A DNA stretch of 14,938 bases from JAZDJP01 sp043803805 (lineage in GTDB: Bacteria > Planctomycetota > JAZDJP01): the NCBI GenBank assembly GCA_043803805.1, contig JAZDJP010000134.1:1-14938 (forward strand), given 5' to 3'. The notes beneath the pieces are model-generated. The model worked only from the letters and a program-made list of their open reading frames with translations. It was not told the DNA's origin and did no database searches. Made by a program: the position numbers and the translations under genes. This document shows positions 1 through 6,211 of this stretch, in pieces (the stretch's first letter is position 1; the number at the start of each line of letters is the position of its first letter).

Positions 1-148
1 GGCCTACGCGCTGGGCACCGGCAACAGCGTTCCCGAGTACGTGCCGCGGGCGTCCTACATCGCGATGTTGGCGGCGGCCAACCAGGAACGCGACCCGGCC
101 TGGGCGGAATGGGCGGAGCGTCTCTCGGCCGGCGCGCCGAACGGGTAA
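1..148 (+). CDS. 3' end of an unrecognised protein gene (partial)
   Basis: An open frame entering from the window edge (first full codon at position 2) runs 48 codons to a TAA at 146-148. The visible C-terminus has an Ala/Trp/Glu-rich helical segment (AMLAAANQERDPAWAEWAER) and a short Gly/Pro tail. Codon use is GC-rich like the main clusters, which supports real coding. I do not recognise the family and too little is present to assign a function. The stop is followed by a perfect inverted repeat and then the tRNA gene, so this is probably the last gene of its own transcript. Confidence 0.6.
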   Translation, partial: AYALGTGNSVPEYVPRASYIAMLAAANQERDPAWAEWAERLSAGAPNG

Positions 149-149
149 T

Positions 150-178
150 TCGCGATTCTGATGTCGAACGCATCGCGA
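150..178 (+). other. Inverted repeat just after the first gene
   Basis: TCGCGAT (150-156) and ATCGCGA (172-178) form a perfect 7-bp stem two bases after the stop codon, with a 15-nt loop. No T-tract follows, so it does not meet the definition of an intrinsic terminator. It could act as an mRNA 3'-end stabiliser or a weak or factor-assisted terminator. Confidence 0.35.
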
Positions 179-216
179 TGAATTACGGGTTGGTTGGGGT
201 GCATCCCGTCGGAGGG

Positions 217-244
217 TTGACATTCCCTTCGTGGAACCTATAGT
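217..244 (+). promoter_or_regulatory. Sigma70-type promoter of the tRNA-Pro gene
   Basis: A perfect -35 hexamer TTGACA (217-222) and a 5/6 -10 hexamer TATAGT (239-244) are separated by 16 bp. The tRNA 5' end lies 11 bp after the -10 box, so transcription would start a few bases before the mature tRNA. The near-consensus match and its position make this one of the firmest regulatory calls in the window. Confidence 0.8.
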
Positions 245-255
245 TAACGCCTCGA

Positions 256-330
256 CGGGGCGTGGCTCAGCCTGGCTAGAGCGCTTGGTTCGGGACCAAG
301 AGGTCGCTGGTTCAAATCCAGTCGCCCCGA
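256..330 (+). tRNA. tRNA-Pro (anticodon CGG)
   Basis: A full cloverleaf can be drawn. The acceptor stem pairs CGGGGCG (256-262) with CGCCCCG (323-329), with discriminator A330. The D stem is GCTC/GAGC, and the anticodon stem CTTGG/CCAAG closes the loop TTCGGGA with anticodon CGG at 291-293. The T arm is GCTGG-TTCAAAT-CCAGT, with one G.T pair. The anticodon reads CCG proline codons, and the C1-G72 acceptor end with A73 fits bacterial tRNA-Pro. The CCA end is not encoded; a T-run follows directly at 331-335, so CCA must be added after transcription. Confidence 0.95.
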
Positions 331-460
331 TTTTTAGCCAATCGCAACGGTTGTTCAAAGAGACATCAATGCCGATTGTCGAATGTCGAATTCGGAATAT
401 GCCCGTTCCTGTTTGGATTGCGGCGGTGCGTAGATGTTTCGCCGGGTCGCGGTTCGGGTG

Positions 461-505
461 GGGGCTGTGAACGCCCCGCGTGAACCTCGGCGCGGTTACG
501 CGCCG
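461..505. other. Two GC hairpins between tRNA-Pro and the minus-strand gene
   Basis: GGGGC (461-465) pairs with GCCCC (473-477). CGGCGCG (488-494) pairs with CGCGCCG (499-505) around a GTTA tetraloop. The second lies 18 bp beyond the stop of the minus-strand gene at 524-1063 and could mark the end of that transcript. Neither strand has a T-tract beside it, so an intrinsic terminator is not established. The remaining sequence from 331 to 523 shows no convincing gene. Confidence 0.35.
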
Positions 506-523
506 TAGTGTTCCACGCGGATG

Positions 524-1063
524 TTAGCCCGCATCATTGTGCTGGACAATCTGGAAACCATGCTTTCTGCATGATGACAAAAACTCCTGACGAAATCGCT
601 GAGCGTCAAATCCGTCTAGCTTTTTCTGTTTTTCGATGAGCACAGATGTAGATTCGTAAACCAGACCCAACACATAGTTAGCAACGGAGTCAAGTGGGGT
701 GTCCAATAACCTCCGAAAATCCGGGCTGATACCGTAATGGCCCACATTCTCATAGACAGGCGTTGGCAATCCCGTGAGCTTAAGAACAGAACCGCCGACT
801 CTTTTTTGAAATCGAAATGGCCACGACGGACGCCGCTCTGCATGACTCTGAATCAACTCAACATCAATCCAAAGATGTTGCATCGTTCCGCCGTAGTCTT
901 TGCTGACGTCTTTCTCTATGGCCTCAAAGGCGGCACGGAGAATCTCAGCAATCCGCCCTGTGGCTCGATCGCTCTTGTTCGCATTGAGTGAAACTTCCAT
1001 ATTGTTCGGGCTAACAATTAATAGACGTTGACTCGGGAAATCGTACTGTCCGCACGAAAGCAT
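524..1063 (-). CDS. Hypothetical accessory protein (179 aa)
   Basis: The minus-strand frame reads 179 codons from an ATG at 1061-1063. The protein is soluble, with no signal peptide or membrane segment. It has an acidic helical stretch near residues 35-60 (EILRAAFEAIEKDVSKDYGG), a central Pro/Trp-rich part (residues ~75-115) and a Lys/Gln/Arg-rich helical C-terminus. I do not recognise the family; its size and solitary setting would suit an immunity or other accessory protein, but that is a guess. It is clearly more A/T-rich than every neighbour, runs opposite to all other genes, and sits next to a tRNA, all of which suggest recent acquisition. Neither the ATG at 1063 nor the internal ATG at 998-1000 (residue 22) has a convincing Shine-Dalgarno, so the start is uncertain. 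Confidence 0.65.
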   Translation of the reverse strand: MLSCGQYDFPSQRLLIVSPNNMEVSLNANKSDRATGRIAEILRAAFEAIEKDVSKDYGGTMQHLWIDVELIQSHAERRPSWPFRFQKRVGGSVLKLTGLPTPVYENVGHYGISPDFRRLLDTPLDSVANYVLGLVYESTSVLIEKQKKLDGFDAQRFRQEFLSSCRKHGFQIVQHNDAG

Positions 1064-1271
1064 AATATATCAAGTCAATAAGAAAACAACGGGTATCCAT
1101 AACTGATTATGGTTAAGACTGTTGTGAAGCCTGCCATCGCGCATTCATCCGGATTTCTCATGTACCTCCCCCGGTCTTCTTGATCCTCCCTTGACATGCC
1201 GCCGAGGCGCGGCGCACGGTCGTTCGCCTCGACATTATTCCGCATTCATCATTTCGTATTCCTGTGGTGTT
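1064..1271. other. Intergenic DNA with an operator-like palindrome
   Basis: This stretch has no supported gene. It contains a perfect inverted repeat CCATAA-CTGA-TTATGG (1097-1112), 34 bp upstream of the minus-strand gene start, a position suited to an operator or promoter element for that gene. The base composition changes from A/T-rich to very GC-rich around 1190, which may mark the boundary between the accessory segment and the structured repeat region. No confident promoter hexamers were found on the minus strand. Confidence 0.35.
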
Positions 1272-1344
1272 CCCCTCCCCATTCTTCACGCCGATGATGG
1301 GGAGGGGGAGGCTCCGTCCGCCACCAAGTCATTGGCGGATGGAG
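1272..1344. repeat. Two adjacent long hairpins upstream of the structured repeats
   Basis: Hairpin 1: CCCCTCCCCAT (1272-1282) pairs perfectly over 11 bp with ATGGGGAGGGG (1297-1307), with a 14-nt loop. Hairpin 2: CTCCGTCCGCCA (1312-1323) pairs over 12 positions, one of them G.T, with TGGCGGATGGAG (1333-1344), with a 9-nt loop. They are four bases apart. A T-rich run (TATTTTTTATATA, near 1368-1380) follows after about 24 nt, too far away for a classical terminator. They may be part of the larger structured region that follows. Confidence 0.6.
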
Positions 1345-1390
1345 GGGGTGGGGTCCTGCTTCAATACTATTTTTTATATATCCCGCGACA

Positions 1391-1539
1391 CGCCATGGGA
1401 ATGGCGGCGAGGGGGGCGGCGTGCGCGGGCCTCTGTCGCGGTCTGGAGCCAGGGAGGGCGGGAAGGCCGCGACAGTGGAGCGACAAGCGAGCCGGATGCG
1501 AGCGCGGAGCGTCCCGCGGTAGCCGCTCCCCGAGCCGCC
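1391..1539 (+). repeat. Structured GC-rich element, copy A
   Basis: Copy A begins with a small hairpin (CGCCAT-GGGA-ATGGCG, 1391-1406), whose 3' arm shares bases with P1. The folded body spans 1403-1539. P1 pairs 1403-1420 with 1522-1539 (15 of 18 positions complementary) and includes a tandem G.A mismatch in a CGAG/CGAG context. P2 is a perfect 9-bp stem CTGTCGCGG/CCGCGACAG (1433-1441 with 1467-1475). P3 pairs GCGAGC (1487-1492) with GCGAGC (1498-1503), again with tandem G.A, and a 5-nt loop. A linker GGAGCGTCCCGCG (1507-1519) precedes the 3' arm of P1. The same order occurs in copy B. No credible protein is encoded here. Whether it is transcribed is unknown. Confidence 0.6.
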
Positions 1540-1591
1540 ACCCAGGGAATTGCGCCGGGACGTTCTCCCGACGAGCATTCCACGAGCCCGT

Positions 1592-1735
1592 GATGGGAAT
1601 GGCGGCGAGGGTGGGGAGCGGCGCAGGCCTTGATCGAGGGGCGTAGGCAGGAGGCCGGGAGCCCCGAGATCAGGGAGTGACGAGACGACAGGAGGTCGTC
1701 GAGGAACGTCCCGCGACGCCCCCACCCGAGCCGCT
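1592..1735 (+). repeat. Structured GC-rich element, copy B
   Basis: This is a diverged second copy, 198 bp downstream of copy A. The shared entry sequence ATGGGAATGGCGGCGAGGG leads into P1 (1601-1616 with 1720-1735), which has a tandem G.A mismatch. P2 (1628-1642 with 1661-1675) is a long stem with its own tandem G.A. P3 pairs CGAGACGAC (1681-1689) with GTCGTCGAG (1695-1703), with tandem G.A and a 5-nt loop. The linker GGAACGTCCCGCG (1703-1715) differs from copy A at one base. Stem sequences differ strongly between copies while pairing is kept, which argues for selection on structure. A further small hairpin AACGCC/GGCGTT (1738-1743 with 1749-1754) follows. Confidence 0.6.
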
Positions 1736-1905
1736 ACAACGCCAGCGGGGCGTTACCCGCGGGATCATTCCATTTTGCGATAGGTTTCAAGCGCTCCGGC
1801 ATTTTCGCCGATAAAACTAGGAGAATCAGCGGGTTAATGCCGTTTCCGGCGGCGCCGGGGACGGACCCGTTTTCCCGCGGGACTCCCGCGGGGCGCCCGC
1901 GCGGC

Positions 1906-1912
1906 GGAGGGG
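1906..1912 (+). promoter_or_regulatory. Shine-Dalgarno fixing the Wzc-like start
   Basis: GGAGGGG lies just before the ATG at 1915. It decides against the in-frame ATG at 1837, which would add 26 low-complexity Pro/Gly/Arg residues and has only a distant AGGAG at 1819. Between them lie two direct CCCGCGGG palindromes (1875-1893), a possible leader structure. Confidence 0.7.
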
Positions 1913-1914
1913 CG

Positions 1915-4029
1915 ATGGAACTCAAGGATTATCTGCGCATCATCCGCCGGCGGTGGCAGGCCGTCGTCGCCGTCGTCGCCGTGATGATGCTTTCCTACCT
2001 GCTCATCCTCGGGGCGCAGACCCGCCGCTACGAGGCCACGAGCAAGGTCATGATCCAGGTCCAGAATCTCCAGTACATCATCGCCAACGACGTCACGGGG
2101 ATGCCGGATTTCTTTTCCTACAAGACGCGCCTGGCCCTCATCACGAGCGAGCCGGTGTGCCGGGAGGCGGCGCGGATTGTTCTGCAGGAGCATGGGCGCG
2201 TCCCGTCGAAGGGCGAGGTGGAAACGGTCGCCGCCCAGATCCGCGGCAGCATCCGGATCGAGGAGGAGTCCGACACCCAGATCGTCTCCATCGTCTGCGG
2301 GAGCGACCACGCGGAGGAGGCGATCAACCAGGCGAACGCCCTGTCGCGGGCGTTCATCGCCTACGCCCAGAGCCAGGAGCGGACCGAGATCGAGGAGGCC
2401 AAGCGGTTCATCCAGGAGCAGATCGAGCACACCCGGAAGGTCCTCGAGGCGTCCGAGCGCGGCCTCCGGTCGTTCTCCCAGAATCAGGGTGTCGCGGACC
2501 TCAACGAGGAGATGAAACTTCTCCAGCGGAACATCGCCGACCAGGAACTGAAACTTCGCGACATGGAGTTCACCCGCCGGATCCTGGCGAACCGTGTCCG
2601 GGGCATCCGGGGCGATCTGGGGGAGGTGGGGACGGCGCCGGTGTCCTCGGCGCCGGGGGATGTGGCGGGGCGGCTGAAGGCGGAACTTGCCGGTCTTCAC
2701 GCGGAACTGGCGAAATTGCGCCTGACGCACACGGAGAAGCACCCCGAGGTGGCGGCCCTCAAGGTGAAGATGCAATCGCTTTCCAGTGTCCTCGTGGAGG
2801 AAATGCAGAAGGAGTCACAGTTGCAACTGGTGGGCGTGAAACTCGCGAGGTACCGGGAGATGCTGGACCTCGAGGCGGAGGACGCGCTTATGGCGGACCG
2901 GGTCGAGGGCCAGGCGAAGTCCCTCGAACGCCTGCATCAGAAGGTCGTTTCGCTTTCGTCCGCCGAGCTTGATTTCGCGCGGCTCGCCCGTCAGGTGGAG
3001 GTGGAGAAGAGCACCCTCATGAGCTTCGTGAAGAAACTGGAGGAGCTTTCCATCAGCGAGCGATTGAAGGGCGGCAAGGTTCGCCACCTCTCCGACGCCA
3101 CCATGGCCCGCCCCCGGCCCAAACAGAGCGAGGGCGCCCTGCCTTTCGTGGCGCTCGTATCCGTGCTGGTCGGCATCGGCAGCGCCTATCTCCTGGAGTA
3201 CGTCAACACGACCATCCGCACCGAGCATGACGTCAAGCGCTACCTCAATCTCAACATCGTCGGAATGATCCCGTTCATCAAGGAGGAGGAGAATCGCATC
3301 ATCGCGAACGTCTCCCCCAAGTCGCCTCTCTCGGAAATCTTCAACACCACCACGACCCTCATGCAGTCCCTCTCGATGGAGTACGCCGCCCGCGTCTTCA
3401 TGGTGTCCAGTGCCAAGGCGGCGGAGGGGAAATCCACCGTGTCGGCCAACCTCGCCATCGCCCTGTGCCGCAGCGGATCGCGCGTCATCCTCGTGGATGC
3501 CGATCTGCGCCGCTCGGTCCAGCACCGCATCTTCCGGCTGGACAACTCGCTGGGGCTTTCGACGCTGCTGGCCGGGCGGATCGAGGTCCAGGACGAGCTG
3601 GCGGGAATCCGGGATTCCGGCAACGTCATCCGGCCCTCGGTCATCGACCGGGTGCTCCAGCCCACGGATGTGGAGGGGCTCCAGGTCATCCCCGGCGGAC
3701 CCATCCCGTCGAATCCCGTGAATCTCCTCAAGTCCAAGCGGTTCACGGAGGTTCTGGAGGCCCTGAAGAGCCGGGCGGACATCATCATCTTCGACGTCCC
3801 GCCCGTCAACAGCGCCGTGGACACGATGGCCATCGCCCCGAAGGTGGATGCCGTGGTGCTTCTTGTGTCCGCCGGCGAGACCACCCGCGAGGAGGCGACC
3901 TACGCCAAGCGCCTCATCGAGAACGCGGGCGGAAACATCATCGGGACCATCATCAACAACGTGACCATCGAGAGCCGCGGCTACTACTACTACTATGAGG
4001 GATACCGGTACTACCGCGAGCGGGAATAA
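1915..4029 (+). CDS. wzc: Wzz-domain / bacterial tyrosine kinase fusion (polysaccharide co-polymerase, Wzc type)
   Basis: An inner-membrane protein of 704 aa that controls polysaccharide chain length and export, and autophosphorylates on tyrosine. A Wzz domain starts with a membrane segment (residues ~17-34), followed by a long periplasmic coiled coil (~150-390) and a second membrane segment (~408-430). The cytoplasmic BY-kinase part has Walker A A503-E-G-K-S-T508, Walker A' ILVDADLR (525-532), Walker B IIIFDVPP (623-630), and a C-terminal tail with eight tyrosines between 690 and 700, the usual autophosphorylation cluster. The length and one-chain architecture match the Wzc/ExoP type rather than the split CapA/CapB type. 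It opens the cluster and its 3' end overlaps the next gene by 35 bp. No Wza-type exporter or tyrosine phosphatase gene is in the window. The start at 1915 is chosen for its Shine-Dalgarno and the typical N-terminus MELKDYLRIIRRRW. Confidence 0.92.
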   Translation: MELKDYLRIIRRRWQAVVAVVAVMMLSYLLILGAQTRRYEATSKVMIQVQNLQYIIANDVTGMPDFFSYKTRLALITSEPVCREAARIVLQEHGRVPSKGEVETVAAQIRGSIRIEEESDTQIVSIVCGSDHAEEAINQANALSRAFIAYAQSQERTEIEEAKRFIQEQIEHTRKVLEASERGLRSFSQNQGVADLNEEMKLLQRNIADQELKLRDMEFTRRILANRVRGIRGDLGEVGTAPVSSAPGDVAGRLKAELAGLHAELAKLRLTHTEKHPEVAALKVKMQSLSSVLVEEMQKESQLQLVGVKLARYREMLDLEAEDALMADRVEGQAKSLERLHQKVVSLSSAELDFARLARQVEVEKSTLMSFVKKLEELSISERLKGGKVRHLSDATMARPRPKQSEGALPFVALVSVLVGIGSAYLLEYVNTTIRTEHDVKRYLNLNIVGMIPFIKEEENRIIANVSPKSPLSEIFNTTTTLMQSLSMEYAARVFMVSSAKAAEGKSTVSANLAIALCRSGSRVILVDADLRRSVQHRIFRLDNSLGLSTLLAGRIEVQDELAGIRDSGNVIRPSVIDRVLQPTDVEGLQVIPGGPIPSNPVNLLKSKRFTEVLEALKSRADIIIFDVPPVNSAVDTMAIAPKVDAVVLLVSAGETTREEATYAKRLIENAGGNIIGTIINNVTIESRGYYYYYEGYRYYRERE

Positions 4030-5440
4030 CCGGTCGGCGCCGCCCATCGGTTTCATTTTCCTCCTGCTCCTTCTCTACGGCCTCCTCGCCGTCGGGACCA
4101 TCCATTTCTCCATGGAGGTCACGGTGGGGGTCTTCGTGGCCTTTGTCGTCTACCTTCTCACCTTCATGGACATCCGGGTGGGACTGGTCCTCATGCTTGT
4201 CGCCATCGGCATATCGCCCGAGATGGAGTTCTCCGGAATTTCCATGCGGATCGAGGACTTCATCATCCCGGCGGTGACGGTGGCCTGGATCACCCGGATG
4301 ATCGACCGGCGCGAGGCCCTGGAGCCGTCCCCCCTCAAGATGCCGATCCTTCTGCTCCTGTTCGCGATGGCGGTGTCGAGTCTGAACGGGACCGCGCTCG
4401 GGTACGTCCCCGGGAAGACGGCCTTCTTCCATTACTTCAAGTACGTTCAGTTCATGCTCATCTACGTGCTGGCCTTGAACAACATCCGGACCCTCCGGGA
4501 GATTTATACGTTTGTCACGGCGCTCGTCGCGGTGAGCGCCATCGTGGGACTCTACGGCATCTGGCAGTATTTCAACCGCGGCGAGTATTATTCGATGTAC
4601 CGGATCACGGGGCCCTACGGGGAAACGGCGAGCGTCCTGGGGGGCTACCTCACGTTCCACATCGTCATGGCGATCGGACTTTTCATCCACGCGGGCTCGG
4701 TCCGGGTGCGGGTCTTTCTCGGTATCCTCATTGTGGTGCTTCTCTTCCCGTTCCTTTACACGCTCTCACGAAGCGCCTATGTGGCCCTGCTCGGGGGGCT
4801 CGTTCTCCTGGGGGTCGTGAAGCGCCGGAAACTCCTCGTCGGCATCTTCGTCATCCTCGTTCTGTTTCCCATCATTTTCCCGGTCGAGGTGGTCCAGCGC
4901 GTCAGTTCGATTCTCGATGTCTTCTACCGGAAGCCCCCGAGTTCCTGGTCGGCGCGGGTGGATGCCTGGAAGTATTACAGCCAGTTCATCATCCAGGCTC
5001 CGCTCATCGGGCACGGGGCGGGGGTGGTGCCGCTGGGGTTCGTGGACAACGAGTACATCAAGCAGCTTCTCGAAGGCGGGATCGCGGGACTCCTGCTGTT
5101 TCTCTGGTTCCTCTTCCGCGTCATCCGGACGTGTCTGGCGATGGTGGACCGCCTTGAGGACCGGGTGCTCAAGGGTTTCGTCACGGGCTACCTCGGCGGG
5201 CTCTTCTCGCTCATGATCCAGGGCGTGGCCATCACCAACTTCACCACCATTCGGACGATGGAGCCGTTCTTCTTCGCGACGGGGATCGTGACCGTCATCG
5301 CCATCCATTACGCGAGGCTTGCGAAGGAGCCCGGTGAGGCGGAGGATGTTGTGCCGGAACGGATTCCGGCGCCGCCGGGACGCCCCGGGAGACGGGCGCC
5401 GGCGCTGCCGCAACGTCGTCCCTTTCGGACGGTGACGTGA
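3995..5440 (+). CDS. O-antigen ligase / Wzy polymerase family membrane protein
   Basis: The 481-aa protein has about eleven or twelve hydrophobic segments and a long periplasmic-type loop between residues ~300 and 355. Family marks are GPYGETASVLGGYL (206-219) and the C-terminal HGAG...VDNEYIKQLLEGG (around 340-362) before a membrane segment; this H/G-x-G and N-x-Y-L-like pattern is typical of Wzy_C/O-antigen ligase proteins. It would polymerise lipid-linked repeat units or ligate glycan in the periplasm, working with the co-polymerase upstream. The ATG lies inside the codons for the kinase tyrosine tail, with no Shine-Dalgarno, so translation is probably coupled to the upstream gene. There is no other plausible start before the first membrane helix. 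The C-terminal ~40 residues are Pro/Arg-rich. Polymerase versus ligase cannot be decided from sequence. Confidence 0.85.
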   Translation: MRDTGTTASGNNRSAPPIGFIFLLLLLYGLLAVGTIHFSMEVTVGVFVAFVVYLLTFMDIRVGLVLMLVAIGISPEMEFSGISMRIEDFIIPAVTVAWITRMIDRREALEPSPLKMPILLLLFAMAVSSLNGTALGYVPGKTAFFHYFKYVQFMLIYVLALNNIRTLREIYTFVTALVAVSAIVGLYGIWQYFNRGEYYSMYRITGPYGETASVLGGYLTFHIVMAIGLFIHAGSVRVRVFLGILIVVLLFPFLYTLSRSAYVALLGGLVLLGVVKRRKLLVGIFVILVLFPIIFPVEVVQRVSSILDVFYRKPPSSWSARVDAWKYYSQFIIQAPLIGHGAGVVPLGFVDNEYIKQLLEGGIAGLLLFLWFLFRVIRTCLAMVDRLEDRVLKGFVTGYLGGLFSLMIQGVAITNFTTIRTMEPFFFATGIVTVIAIHYARLAKEPGEAEDVVPERIPAPPGRPGRRAPALPQRRPFRTVT

Positions 5441-5456
5441 TTTTCCGGGAAATGGC

Positions 5457-6107
5457 ATGAAACCGTGGAAGAAAAAGGGAATTTCGGGTGCGGCGGATGG
5501 AGAGCCCGTGGTCCGTCTTCCCGTCGGGTCCATCCGCCTTCCGGCCTGGCGCGACGCTGTGCGGTATGATCCGGAGGGCATCGAGACGCTGAAACGCTCC
5601 ATCGCCCGGCACGGGGTTCTTGTGCCGGTCATCGTCCGCCGGGACCGCCGCGGCTACGAACTCGTGGCCGGGGCGCGGAGACTCGCGGCCTGCCGGGATC
5701 TTCATCGGCGGACCGTGCCGGCGGTCGTCCGCGACATCCCGGCGGATCGGGTGCTTGAAACCGGGTTTCTCGAGAACGCCGGCCGGGCGGGGCTCACCCC
5801 GTTGGAAAAGGTCGAGGGCTTCCAGCAGTATGCCGAGGAGCACGGGACTCTGACGGAGGGAGAGATGGCGCGCCACCTCGGCCTGGGGCTTGCGGAGATC
5901 CGGGAGAACCGGTGGATGCTGGATCTCCCGGTTCTTCTCAAGGAAGGGATCCATGCGGGCATGATCACCCCGGACCACGCGCGGATCCTGGCCGCGGTGC
6001 CCTCCCGGGAGGAGCAGGTGGCGTTCATCCGCCGGACGTTCGAGGAGGGGCTGACGGCGGGGGCGCTGGGGGCGGCTATCGCGGAGGGAGAAGGGGAGAA
6101 AAAATAG
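5457..6107 (+). CDS. Small ParB-like (ParB/Srx fold) DNA-binding protein
   Basis: The 216-aa protein has the ParB N-terminal layout. A VRLPVGSIR opening strand is followed by a helix (GIETLKRSIARHGVLVPVIV, 41-60), box ELVAGARRLAACR (68-80), and ENAGRAGLTPLEK (106-118), matching the EN-x-x-R-x-x-L-x-P-x-E box. A helix-turn-helix-like part follows (~131-160), then ITPDHARILAAV (170-181), like the GHAR motif. The canonical GERR of the CTP-binding pocket is G-A-R-R here (residue 73 is Ala, not Glu). The protein is shorter than chromosomal ParB and seems to lack the usual C-terminal dimerisation domain. There is no parA nearby. Position inside a polysaccharide cluster suggests regulation or nucleoid occlusion rather than plasmid partition, but this is inference. 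It starts 16 bp after the Wzy-like stop, with a weak GGGA ribosome site. Confidence 0.85.
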   Translation: MKPWKKKGISGAADGEPVVRLPVGSIRLPAWRDAVRYDPEGIETLKRSIARHGVLVPVIVRRDRRGYELVAGARRLAACRDLHRRTVPAVVRDIPADRVLETGFLENAGRAGLTPLEKVEGFQQYAEEHGTLTEGEMARHLGLGLAEIRENRWMLDLPVLLKEGIHAGMITPDHARILAAVPSREEQVAFIRRTFEEGLTAGALGAAIAEGEGEKK

Positions 6108-6108
6108 C

Positions 6109-6202
6109 TACGATACGAGCAACGAAATGAGCGACGTTTTTTCTGATGGGGTTTCTGCGGGGTTCTGCGAGATACGAGATACGAGCGACGAGTGACGATC
6201 AT
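6109..6202 (+). repeat. CGAGYGA-type heptad tract 1
   Basis: Between the ParB-like and WbqC genes, 6168-6202 reads as five 7-mers in register: CGAGATA, CGAGATA, CGAGCGA, CGAGTGA, CGATCAT. Degenerate members occur at 6109-6136. The flank TTCTGCGAG and the ending CGATCATT recur at the second tract near 11396-11465. It contains stop codons in the surrounding frames and no plausible gene. Confidence 0.65.
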
Positions 6203-6211
6203 TGAAATGGC

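Noticed and set aside
231..470. Open frame of 79 codons across the tRNA gene
   Set aside because: It reads through the tRNA; the RDQEVAGSNPVAP-like peptide is a well-known translation artefact of tRNA genes.
256..1063. Integrated element with attachment sites at tRNA-Pro
   Set aside because: I found no second copy of the tRNA 3' end and no integrase; only composition and position suggest acquisition.
1191..1725. Several open frames on both strands in the repeat region
   Set aside because: Composition is Gly/Arg/Pro-rich low complexity, no start signals are convincing, and the DNA is better explained by repeated stem structures.
1775..1815. Promoter for the Wzc-like gene (TTGCGA or TTTCAA with GATAAA)
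   Set aside because: Hexamer matches are weak and the spacings poor, so no confident promoter can be named.
1834..4056. Long minus-strand open frames opposite the Wzc-like gene
   Set aside because: These are antisense shadows in GC-rich DNA; the + strand frame carries the Walker and Wzz motifs.
5457..6107. ParB as evidence of a plasmid or replication origin
   Set aside because: No ParA, replication initiator or parS-like site is visible and the gene is embedded in a polysaccharide cluster.
6168..6202. Possible CRISPR array
   Set aside because: The units are 7 bp in direct contact, with no spacers of 25-40 bp and no cas genes.
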